From Actinomycetota bacterium (lineage in GTDB: Bacteria > Actinomycetota > Actinomycetes > S36-B12 > GCA-2699445), in the NCBI GenBank assembly GCA_020438795.1, contig JAGQTY010000030.1:1-38805 (forward strand): a stretch of DNA of 38,805 nucleotides, in the 5' to 3' direction. The notes under the pieces are model-generated. The model was not told where the DNA came from. It saw only the letters and a list, made by a program, of their open reading frames with translations, and ran no database searches. The position numbers were made by a program, and so were the translations under genes. Below are positions 1 to 6,857 of the stretch, in pieces (positions within the stretch are counted from its first letter, which is position 1; each line of letters opens with the position of its first letter).

Positions 1-138
1 GGCCTGGACACCACGTCACCGAAGAGCGTCCGGAAGAGCAACGCCTTGCGCCTTGACGCCACCAGCGCGACCATGCGTACCTTGAAGCGATTCGGCTTCC
101 GCGTCAGCGCAGCAGGCGCCCGCCCCGGGAACGGCTGA
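1..138 (+). CDS. C-terminal end of an unidentified protein (5' truncated)
   Basis: Frame 1 is open from the first base to a TGA at 136-138 and encodes the last 45 residues of a protein whose start lies outside the window. The other two forward frames close within about 85 bases. The tail is basic and rich in Ser, Thr, Ala and Arg, with no motif that I recognise. It runs towards the tRNA-Arg gene on the opposite strand, with about 28 bases between them. It could also be chance open sequence, so the call is weak. Confidence 0.35.
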   Translation, partial: GLDTTSPKSVRKSNALRLDATSATMRTLKRFGFRVSAAGARPGNG

Positions 139-166
139 ACCTCGCGCAAGGGCCGGGATCTGAAAG

Positions 167-239
167 CGCGCCCGGAGGGATTCGAACCCCCAACCGACTG
201 GGTAGAAACCAGTTGCTCTATCCGTTGAGCTACGGGCGC
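167..239 (-). tRNA. tRNA-Arg (anticodon TCT)
   Basis: Read on the minus strand, the sequence folds into a complete cloverleaf. The 7-bp acceptor stem is GCGCCCG/CGGGCGC, the D-stem is GCTC/GAGC, the anticodon stem is ACTGG/CCAGT around a TTTCTAC loop, and the T-arm carries TTCGAAT. The anticodon TCT reads AGA arginine codons, which are rare in high-GC genomes. The discriminator base is G and no CCA is encoded. Confidence 0.96.
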
Positions 240-569
240 CGGCGCCCCGGTTCTAGTCTGCCATGGGATTGGCACCCGTCGGATGTGCGTACGGGCTGGA
301 GAGTCTGCCGCTGGGGGGGCGATGACACTGAGCAACCCAGGCAGGTGAAGGATGGGGTCGGTGAGTGTCACGGCCGAAAGCGACACCAGCGAGTCATCGC
401 CGTCCATTTTGACCGGATGCTCCCGGTGCGGGCGTGGGGTGAGGTCACGGCCCGGAATCGAATATTCTCGACTCTGGCCACGCAGGAGGGTTCGTCGGGG
501 GATGATGTATTTGCACTCGGCGGTGCCTGTTTCGCAGGTGGGCGCGGTGCCGCCACTGGAGGAGCAGTT
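240..569. other. Intergenic region with no recognised gene
   Basis: This stretch of about 330 bases lies between tRNA-Arg and the secreted peptidase gene. The peptidase reading frame stays open backwards to 213, into the tRNA gene, but that part has no protein-like composition. The gene's signal peptide and ribosome binding site place its start at 570. I looked for a cyclic di-AMP (ydaO-type) riboswitch, which often precedes actinobacterial cell-wall hydrolase genes, and did not find its conserved core. A TATTCT hexamer near 465 could be a -10 element but has no convincing -35. Confidence 0.5.
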
Positions 570-2192
570 GTGAGATCGCGAACATTGAGCGCCGTCGCCT
601 GTGCAGCCGCGCTGCTTGCAGTCTCCGGTCCGCACGCGGCGCTTGCAGCCGAGGATCCTGACGGCGATCCTGCTGTGCAACAGGCGGCTGCGGCGGACGA
701 GGCGGCAGCCGACCTCGCGAGACGCTTCGAGCAGGCGCAATCGGAATACGGGCAGGCGAACGCACGATGGTCTTCGGCCGACCGTGCCGCCTTCGGGGCG
801 CAGCGTGCAGCCGAACAGGCCCAGGATGGTGCTGACGAGGCGACCCGGACCGCCGGAAAGGTCGCATCCGATGCCTACAAGGGCGGCATGGTCGACGACA
901 TGGCTCCGTTGTTGGCCATCATCGATCCCGATGGTGCCCAGCAGGATCTGCGGGCGGTCCAGAACTATGGCCGCCTTGCCGACCTCGCTGGGCAGGATGC
1001 CCTGGACAAGAAGGCCCGCGCGGCCACCAAGAAGGGGCAGGCTCGCAAGGCGCGCCTAAGGCTCGCAGGCCTGACCGCTGCACTGACCGACGCCGAGGCC
1101 CGGCTCGCTGCCGTGCGGGCCGAGCAGGCCGGTGCCCAGCTTCGTACGCAGGAGTCGGCCGCCCTTGTCGACCCCAAGACAGCCAGGCGCAACAAGGCTG
1201 CCGCAGCGGCGTGGCTCGAGTCGCGCCTGCAGGCGCAGGAGATCGGGATTCCGACGTTCACTGCCGAGCAACTGCGCACACGCCATCTCCCCAAGGGAAT
1301 AGTCCGGGTCAAGAAGGCTCCCGGAGTGGCCAAGTTCCGCTACGACGGACAATGGATACCTGCGCTGCCGAACGAGACGGTCGAGGCCATCAGCTACAGC
1401 GTCGGAGCGCTCGGAGCCGGCTACGTCTGGCAGGAGGATCCCGGCACCGACTGCGTGAGGATCACCGAAGGAGCCTGGCAGCTGTCCGGCGCCAATCTTG
1501 CGGGCCTGGCTGCGGACATGCCGCTGCGCCGGACCAAGACGGTCCAGCTGGGAGACCAGGTGTTCCTCGCCAACGACCTCCACGGGCTGTACCAGACGGG
1601 GGTCGCCGTCGATGACTCCCACATGATCGCTGCGGACGCCAGGAGCGGGTCGGTGACCGTGGTGGAGATCGAGCAGGACGACGTCTGGCGCGTCGCAAGG
1701 CCTGCCGCGCCGGGCAGTGACGATGCCGCAGCCCCTGAGGGCAGTGAACCGTGGCGCTGCGGGGACGACCCGCTCGGACGGCTCGGGCAGCTGCGCGGCA
1801 CTCCCCGGCAGATCATCGAGCAGACCGTCCTGCGCTGGTCGATGCAGCACGGGTTCCCGGACGTGACCCCAGCCCATGTGCTGGCCTCCAACTCCGGCCA
1901 CGGCCCGACGGTCAGCGGCGGCCGCTCGGACCATCAGGGACCCGGAGAGTACTCATGGGCTGCGGATATCTCCAACGGCGGATCACCGACGCCGGAGATG
2001 GACCGGCTGGCCCGCACGCTGGCCACCGCGTTCGGCATGCCATGGACGGGCTCCGGTGTCACCCAGGTGGAGAAGGATGGCTATTCGGTGCAGATGCTGT
2101 ATCGGACCGACGTCGGCGGCAATCACTTCAACCACGTGCACATCGGGATCCATCGCACCGACATGTCTCCGGTGCCTCCTGCGCAGTTCTGA
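570..2192 (+). CDS. Secreted cell-wall protein: coiled coil, degenerate NlpC/P60 and M15-like peptidase domains
   Basis: This is a 540-residue exported protein, probably acting on or binding peptidoglycan. Residues 1-27 form a signal peptide ending in an Ala-x-Ala type site. An Ala/Glu/Arg-rich segment at about 35-220 looks coiled-coil, as in RipA-like NlpC/P60 proteins. Residues 270-378 resemble an NlpC/P60 domain. Its presumed nucleophile Cys295 follows Asp294, but the usual Ser-Gly after the cysteine is Val-Arg, and Gln342 stands where the catalytic His is expected. Residues 400-530 resemble an M15-type zinc carboxypeptidase, with S-D-H (His455), A-A-D (Asp466) and H-V-H (His522, His524) as metal ligands. 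The GTG at 570 is chosen because GGAGGAG at 558-564 lies 5 nt upstream and the signal peptide begins there. The M15-like domain may be the active one. Confidence 0.75.
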   Translation: MRSRTLSAVACAAALLAVSGPHAALAAEDPDGDPAVQQAAAADEAAADLARRFEQAQSEYGQANARWSSADRAAFGAQRAAEQAQDGADEATRTAGKVASDAYKGGMVDDMAPLLAIIDPDGAQQDLRAVQNYGRLADLAGQDALDKKARAATKKGQARKARLRLAGLTAALTDAEARLAAVRAEQAGAQLRTQESAALVDPKTARRNKAAAAAWLESRLQAQEIGIPTFTAEQLRTRHLPKGIVRVKKAPGVAKFRYDGQWIPALPNETVEAISYSVGALGAGYVWQEDPGTDCVRITEGAWQLSGANLAGLAADMPLRRTKTVQLGDQVFLANDLHGLYQTGVAVDDSHMIAADARSGSVTVVEIEQDDVWRVARPAAPGSDDAAAPEGSEPWRCGDDPLGRLGQLRGTPRQIIEQTVLRWSMQHGFPDVTPAHVLASNSGHGPTVSGGRSDHQGPGEYSWAADISNGGSPTPEMDRLARTLATAFGMPWTGSGVTQVEKDGYSVQMLYRTDVGGNHFNHVHIGIHRTDMSPVPPAQF

Positions 2193-2261
2193 GCTCGCCC
2201 ACGCTGTAGCGGCTATGGGTGCCACTGTCTACTGACCACCTTCCGGGGAACACGGGTCTCT

Positions 2262-2290
2262 TTGCCCTGGGGAAGTGCAGCGCCTAAGAT
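2262..2290 (+). promoter_or_regulatory. Predicted housekeeping promoter for the 2320 gene
   Basis: A TTGCCC -35 element at 2262-2267 and a TAAGAT -10 element at 2285-2290 are separated by 17 bp. Transcription would start about 25 nt before the ATG at 2320, leaving room for the GGAGG at 2309-2313. Each hexamer matches four of six consensus positions. Confidence 0.5.
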
Positions 2291-2319
2291 GAAGGAACTG
2301 TCACGTTCGGAGGTCAGTG

Positions 2320-3819
2320 ATGAGTACTGCAGGCGTTCGTTTCCCCGACCGGAACGGCCACACGTCCACAAGCGGGACTGGGCGTGACGTGTTCGCGACT
2401 GCTGCCGGAGCTGCGGACCAGGCGCTGGCGGACCGGATCGCGGAAACCGCGAACTGGCGCAAGGGGTATGTCGCGGCAGTCAGAGACGTGGTTGCTGTCG
2501 GTTCGCGATCCAGCAGGGCTCTGCGGGAAGTGGCGCAGGCCGGTCTCGGCCGCATCGAGGAGGAGTTCGAGTTCACTGATGGCCCCGAGACCCTGTCGGC
2601 GTATGAGGCTGTTCAGGCATTCGCTGCCGGTCCCGAGTACGTGACCCGGACCTTCGTGGGTCGGGATGAGCTCGACGCGGCGTTCGCGGTACCGGTCGAC
2701 GGAGAGGAACGCTCGGGAGATGCGCTGCGATCGATCCTGCGCCAATGGTGGAATGACGACGTGGTCGAACGGTCCTTCGTCCACGCACTCGACAGTCTGA
2801 TCGATCAGCCGCAGTGGCTCGACCTGTCCGGGGTGAATGTGATCCTCCTGGGAGCAGGGGCCGAACTGAGCCCGCTGCGACAACTGCTGCAGTGGGGCGC
2901 CACCGTCTATGCCATCGACATCCCTTCACCGAGCACTTGGCAGCGAATCCTGAAGGCGGTCGAGGGCACGGCCGGGACACTGCATGTCCCGATCCCGGCA
3001 TCATCGGCTGAGTCGACGAATTCGGATGAGACCGCCGCGGTCGCCGGGATCGACCTGATAGCTGCGGCTCCATCGGCAGCCAGGTGGCTCTCGACGGTTC
3101 CGAGTGGCCCTACCGTTCTGGCCAACTACGGCTATGCCGACGGCGCCGACAACGCCCGCCTCTCGGTCGCCTGTGACGCCATTGCCGCCGCCCTGATGAA
3201 AGAGCGTGGCACCAAGGACTTCACCCTCGCCTACCTGGCCACGCCCACGGATGCGTTTCAGGTGCCTTCTGACGTGGTTGCGGCCGCACGCGAGAAGTGG
3301 TCCCACAAGCGGGTCGCGCGGCTGACGCGGCTGCCGCTGAAGCCCGTGAACCTCTACCAGCCCAACTACCAGTACACGGTCCTCGACGACCAGGACCGGG
3401 AAGTCGGGATCGCCGATTGCTTGATCGAGCAGCAGGGTCCCAACTACGTGCTGGCCAAACGACTGCAGCACTGGCGGGGCATCGTGGCGCGCGAGCAGGG
3501 GTTCCGGGTCTCACTCAATGTGGCTCCCGCGACCCGGACGAAGTCCGTCACCAAGAATCGTGTCCTGGCGGCCGCCTACGACGGGGCCGGACTGTTCGGT
3601 GTCAAGGTGTTCGATCCTGACACCACTCGAGCCCTGATGGCGGGCATCCTGGTACGGGACCTCAGGGACGAACGGTCCAGCGCCAACCCGTCGCGAGAAC
3701 TCACTCATCCATCCGAACTGATCAGCGACGCTGCCGCACACGGGGGACTGTGGCGAGTGGGATACGATCCACGGTCGGTGCTGAGTGTGGCCGCGCTGGT
3801 GGGCTTCGCCAGACCCTGA
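2320..3819 (+). CDS. Unidentified 499-residue protein with a Rossmann-like segment
   Basis: I do not recognise this family. The protein is cytoplasmic in appearance, with no signal peptide or membrane segment. At about residues 172-193 a hydrophobic strand leads into G-A-G-A-E-L and then a second strand ending in Ala-Ile-Asp-Ile. This resembles a Rossmann nucleotide-binding beta-alpha-beta unit with an acidic residue that would favour NAD or SAM. The second half is mixed alpha/beta with no catalytic signature that I can name. The ATG at 2320 is preferred over the GTG at 2317 because GGAGG at 2309-2313 sits 6 nt from the ATG but only 3 nt from the GTG. It has its own predicted promoter and no operon partner. 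A dehydrogenase- or reductase-like function is possible but not shown. Confidence 0.65.
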   Translation: MSTAGVRFPDRNGHTSTSGTGRDVFATAAGAADQALADRIAETANWRKGYVAAVRDVVAVGSRSSRALREVAQAGLGRIEEEFEFTDGPETLSAYEAVQAFAAGPEYVTRTFVGRDELDAAFAVPVDGEERSGDALRSILRQWWNDDVVERSFVHALDSLIDQPQWLDLSGVNVILLGAGAELSPLRQLLQWGATVYAIDIPSPSTWQRILKAVEGTAGTLHVPIPASSAESTNSDETAAVAGIDLIAAAPSAARWLSTVPSGPTVLANYGYADGADNARLSVACDAIAAALMKERGTKDFTLAYLATPTDAFQVPSDVVAAAREKWSHKRVARLTRLPLKPVNLYQPNYQYTVLDDQDREVGIADCLIEQQGPNYVLAKRLQHWRGIVAREQGFRVSLNVAPATRTKSVTKNRVLAAAYDGAGLFGVKVFDPDTTRALMAGILVRDLRDERSSANPSRELTHPSELISDAAAHGGLWRVGYDPRSVLSVAALVGFARP

Positions 3820-3844
3820 CCCGCACGACAACGCTCGCTCCCGA

Positions 3845-3871
3845 GTCAGAACACGGTGTGAGTGCTCTGAC
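3845..3871 (+). terminator. Weak hairpin after the 2320 gene
   Basis: GTCAGA (3845-3850) and TCTGAC (3866-3871) form a perfect 6-bp inverted repeat with a 15-nt loop, 25 bases after the stop codon. There is no T-tract, so a terminator role is only suggested by position. Confidence 0.3.
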
Positions 3872-3917
3872 GTGATTCCCAGTGCTGCCGGTTCTGCAAC
3901 CGGCTCGGTCGGTCACG

Positions 3918-3923
3918 TAGGCT
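3918..3923 (+). promoter_or_regulatory. Possible -10 element (TAGGCT) for the SGNH hydrolase gene
   Basis: TAGGCT fits the actinobacterial TANNNT -10 pattern and lies 55 nt before the ATG at 3979. The same hexamer occurs before tRNA-Gly and before the oligopeptidase gene in this window. No clear -35 was found. Confidence 0.3.
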
Positions 3924-3978
3924 GGGCGCGCTGGTCTGTCAGTGGCGACCCGACCAGCAGGGACGGAGGTATCCCGCG

Positions 3979-4860
3979 ATGGTGCTCAAGAGATGGGTGT
4001 CCGCCTGGATCGTCGCGAGTCTCTTCGCGGGACTCGCATTCCTGCCCGGGGTGGCTGCCGCGGACCCGCCGCAGGAACAGTACTACCTGTCCGTCGGCGA
4101 TTCGTATGCCACCGGCTACCAGCCCGGTGGCATGACCACCGAGGGCTTTGCGAATCAGATCGTGCCCAAGGCGCGTCACAAGGGCTACAACCTGAACCTG
4201 GTGAATGTCGGATGTGCGGGAGCCACGACCACCTCGATCCTGGTCCAGAAGGGCTGCCCCAAGGATCGGCTGGCCATCGGCGCCAAGGGGTATGGACGAC
4301 TGACCCAGGCGCAGGCTGCCGCGCGCTTCCTGCGGCACCATCGGGGCGAGGTCGCCCTGGTCACGGTATCCATCGGGGGCAACGACGTCACTGCGTGTGC
4401 GGAAGCGGAGGACGCGATCACCTGTGTCGCCGAGGCGGCGACGAGCATCGAGCGAAACGTGGGCAGGCTTGTCCGGAAGCTCCGCCGCGCCGGCGGCTCG
4501 AAGGTGACGATCGTGGGCACGACCTATCCCGACGTGCTGCTCGGTCAATGGGTCCGGAAACCGGTGAACAAGAGCATCGCCGAGCTCTCAGTCGTTGCCT
4601 TCAAGTCGATCATCAATCCGGCGCTGTCCAGCCAGTACCTGTCAGTGGGCGGCAAGTTCGCGGATGTGACCGCAGCGACGGGTGCCTACCGTCCGCTGGA
4701 CCGGTACACGACGTTGCCTCCGTACGGCCGGATCCCGAAACCTGTCGCCAGGGTCTGCAAGCTCACCTGGTACTGCCAGAAGGGCGACATCCATGCACGT
4801 GACCACGGGTACGGGATCATCGCCGGTCTTGTCGTCGATGAGATGTCGAGATTCCAGTAG
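3979..4860 (+). CDS. Secreted SGNH/GDSL-family hydrolase
   Basis: This 293-residue exported esterase or lipase-like enzyme starts with a signal peptide of about 27 residues (basic start, hydrophobic core, A-A-A-D end). Block I is G-D-S-Y with nucleophile Ser42. Block III is the S-I-G-G-N-D segment, which supplies the oxyanion Asn. Block V is D-I-H near the C-terminus, with Asp270 and His272 as the rest of the catalytic set. Cysteines at several positions suggest disulfides in the exported form. GGAGG at 3965-3969 is 9 nt before the ATG. Members of this family hydrolyse acyl esters, and the natural substrate cannot be read from the sequence. The gene converges with the YggU-family gene, with 2 bases between the ends. 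Confidence 0.88.
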   Translation: MVLKRWVSAWIVASLFAGLAFLPGVAAADPPQEQYYLSVGDSYATGYQPGGMTTEGFANQIVPKARHKGYNLNLVNVGCAGATTTSILVQKGCPKDRLAIGAKGYGRLTQAQAAARFLRHHRGEVALVTVSIGGNDVTACAEAEDAITCVAEAATSIERNVGRLVRKLRRAGGSKVTIVGTTYPDVLLGQWVRKPVNKSIAELSVVAFKSIINPALSSQYLSVGGKFADVTAATGAYRPLDRYTTLPPYGRIPKPVARVCKLTWYCQKGDIHARDHGYGIIAGLVVDEMSRFQ

Positions 4861-4862
4861 CC

Positions 4863-5156
4863 TCAGCCGGGCAACTGGAACTCGCGCTTGACCGCGTCGA
4901 GCTCGACTCCTTCGACCAGCACGCTCTTGCGCCGGCTGCGCAGCCCCGAGACCACCGAGACCTGCGCGCGGCGCACGCCGAGTCGCGCCGCGATGAACTG
5001 GGTCAGCGACTTGTTGGCAGCATTGTCGACCGGCGGTGAGGTCAGCCTCACCCGAATCCGGTCACCGTGGACACCGAGTACCTCATCCCGTCTGGCTCGC
5101 GGTTGCACACTCAGGCGCAGCAGGACCCCTGACTCTGTCTGCTGTGCGAGGTCCAT
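4863..5156 (-). CDS. YggU / DUF167 family protein
   Basis: This is a small protein of 97 residues, the usual length for the DUF167 (YggU) family. Family features include the early R-L-x-V-Q-P-x-A-x-x-D-E strand, the central P-P-V-D-x-A-A-N-K-x-L segment (about residues 40-50), and the later V-S-G-x-x-S-R-x-K motif near residues 69-77. The biochemical function of the family is not established. The gene lies 47 bp downstream of the P450 gene on the same strand and may be co-transcribed with it. A TATCAT hexamer exactly 6 nt before its ATG also suggests its own leaderless transcript. Confidence 0.88.
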   Translation of the reverse strand: MDLAQQTESGVLLRLSVQPRARRDEVLGVHGDRIRVRLTSPPVDNAANKSLTQFIAARLGVRRAQVSVVSGLRSRRKSVLVEGVELDAVKREFQLPG

Positions 5157-5162
5157 TCACGA

Positions 5163-5168
5163 ATGATA
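5163..5168 (-). promoter_or_regulatory. -10 element of a predicted leaderless promoter (YggU gene)
   Basis: On the minus strand TATCAT is followed by 6 nt and then the ATG at 5156, so transcription would start at or next to the start codon. There is no Shine-Dalgarno sequence in between. The -35 region is not recognisable. Confidence 0.45.
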
Positions 5169-5203
5169 GGCCGTTGGCGCGAGGATCGCCTCGGACCAGC
5201 ACC

Positions 5204-6691
5204 TCAACGTCGAGGTGCCAGCCGAGCGGGGATCCCGTTGTCGGGGCGCATGGTGATCGATGTGGCTGGACGCACCACCCCCGGCCTGCTCGGTACGACA
5301 TGCCAGTCGCGGCCGATGCTGGCGAGCAGCAGTGCTCCTTCGAGCAGCGCGAACCTGTCACCGAGACAGCGGCGGCTGGCGAAGCCGAAGGGGAAGAACG
5401 CTCCCGGATGAGGACGCGCGTTGCGCTCATCGAAGGCCCCGTCATCGTCCAGCCACCGGGTCGGATCGAAGCGGGTGGGAGCGCGCCAATGGGTGGGATC
5501 GTTGTGCATGAACAGCTGGCAGGCAAGCAGCCCGGAACCGGCCGGTATCTCGTAGCCACCGAGTTCCACGTCCTCGGTGACCCGTCGGCCGAGCAGCCAC
5601 ACGGGAGGATGCCGGCGGATGGATTCGTGGAGGAGTGCCTGGGTGTAGGGGAGACTGCGGTAGTCCCCGAAACTGAAACGATGATCGGCGCCGAAGCTGT
5701 CCCACTCCCGTTGCGCCCGCAACAGGACCTCGGGGTTGTTCGCGAGTTCGAGGAGCGTCCAGCTCAGCGCGGTCGCCGTCGTCTCGTGCCCTGCCAGAAT
5801 GATTGTGGTGACCTCGTCACGGATCTGGGCGTCAGACATACCCTGGCCCGTCTGCGGATCTCTGGCTTCGATCAGGACCGATAGCATGTCGTCCGCGGAG
5901 GTTCCCGCCGCCAGCTGCGCGCGTTTATCCGCGATGGCTCGGTCCACGACCTCGTCCAGACGAGTCAGGGCGGCCAAGGCGTTGGTCCGCGCGGGCGATG
6001 GCACGCGCACGAGCAGGTCCCCGATCGGCGACACGGTCATGCGGAACACGGTCAGCAATCGTGTGACCGCTTCGGCGATGTCGGGGGCCTGTCTGATCAG
6101 GTCCACGCCGAAGAGTGTGCGCCCCACCACATCAAGGGTGATGGCCGACATCTCGGAGCCGATGTTGATGTCGGTTCGCCCGCGAGCGTAGGCGTGCTGC
6201 CAGCGCCGATCCAGCGACTCCGCGGCATCCACCATCTGGTCGGCATAGCTGCGGATGCGGCGCGGGCTGAACGTCGGCTGCACCAGAGCGCGATTGCGCC
6301 GATGCTCGGCTCCCTCGCTCATGAATAGGCCGTTACCGAACACCACCCGTGCCCGTTGCCACAAGCGGGTCCGTGTGGTGATCGCGTCCATCCCCGCGAA
6401 GGATTCCCAGATGAGGTCCGGGTCGCTCAGTGCGTAGATATGATCCGCGCCGAGTCCCACATGGCTGATGGGGCGGTGAGCGAAGAGTTCCTGGGCGAAG
6501 CCGATGGTGTTCACCCGACCTCGCAGCACCATCCATGCGGCCCGTCGCGAGGACGTACCGGCAGGACGGTGCACACCCGAAGGTTGCTCGACACGCATTG
6601 CCTCTGCTGCCGCGCGGCTCTGGTCCATCCGCGCCTGCACAGCGGCGACACGAGAATCCGTCACCACGCTGCTCACTCTTCGAGTATGCAT
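5204..6691 (-). CDS. Cytochrome P450
   Basis: This haem-thiolate monooxygenase has 495 residues from the first ATG. The I-helix motif A-G-H-E-T-T is at 300-305, the K-helix E-S-I-R at 356-359, and the haem-binding loop F-P-F-G-F-A-S-R-R-C-L-G at 433-444, with Cys442 as axial ligand. No N-terminal membrane anchor is evident, as expected for a soluble bacterial P450. No ferredoxin or reductase gene is nearby, so electron partners must be encoded elsewhere, and no biosynthetic neighbours reveal the substrate. The start is uncertain. The ATG at 6691 has no clear ribosome binding site, while a GTG at 6676 lies 6 nt after CATACT (6683-6688) and would suit a leaderless transcript. Confidence 0.93.
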   Translation of the reverse strand: MHTRRVSSVVTDSRVAAVQARMDQSRAAAEAMRVEQPSGVHRPAGTSSRRAAWMVLRGRVNTIGFAQELFAHRPISHVGLGADHIYALSDPDLIWESFAGMDAITTRTRLWQRARVVFGNGLFMSEGAEHRRNRALVQPTFSPRRIRSYADQMVDAAESLDRRWQHAYARGRTDINIGSEMSAITLDVVGRTLFGVDLIRQAPDIAEAVTRLLTVFRMTVSPIGDLLVRVPSPARTNALAALTRLDEVVDRAIADKRAQLAAGTSADDMLSVLIEARDPQTGQGMSDAQIRDEVTTIILAGHETTATALSWTLLELANNPEVLLRAQREWDSFGADHRFSFGDYRSLPYTQALLHESIRRHPPVWLLGRRVTEDVELGGYEIPAGSGLLACQLFMHNDPTHWRAPTRFDPTRWLDDDGAFDERNARPHPGAFFPFGFASRRCLGDRFALLEGALLLASIGRDWHVVPSRPGVVRPATSITMRPDNGIPARLAPRR

Positions 6692-6813
6692 TCCAGTCGG
6701 CGCCGGTCACCAATCCGTGATCCGAGACCGAGCGCATATTCAGGCGTACATTCGGGTACAGATGAGACCCACCTGTTGAGACGACACCTCAGCTGCCGAA
6801 GACTTTAAGGACG

Positions 6814-6844
6814 GCTGTCCGGGCCCGGGTCGTGGTTGGACAGC
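6814..6844 (+). promoter_or_regulatory. Perfect 7-bp inverted repeat upstream of the subtilase gene
   Basis: GCTGTCC (6814-6820) and GGACAGC (6838-6844) are exact inverted repeats separated by 17 nt. They end 3 nt before the purine-rich ribosome binding region (6848-6854) of the protease gene. They could be an operator or a 5'-UTR hairpin. Confidence 0.4.
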
Positions 6845-6857
6845 GCTGGGGGGAGCT

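Noticed and set aside
300..520. Possible cyclic di-AMP (ydaO-type) riboswitch before the cell-wall peptidase gene
   Set aside because: The position is typical, but the conserved core elements are absent and only a 5-bp GTGTC/GACAC stem is seen.
213..569. Extension of the peptidase reading frame upstream to 213
   Set aside because: It would overlap tRNA-Arg, lacks protein-like composition and ignores the signal peptide and GGAGGAG site at 570.
5204..6691. P450 as part of a natural-product gene cluster
   Set aside because: The neighbours are a YggU-family gene, a subtilase and ettA. No synthase, tailoring or redox partner gene is present.
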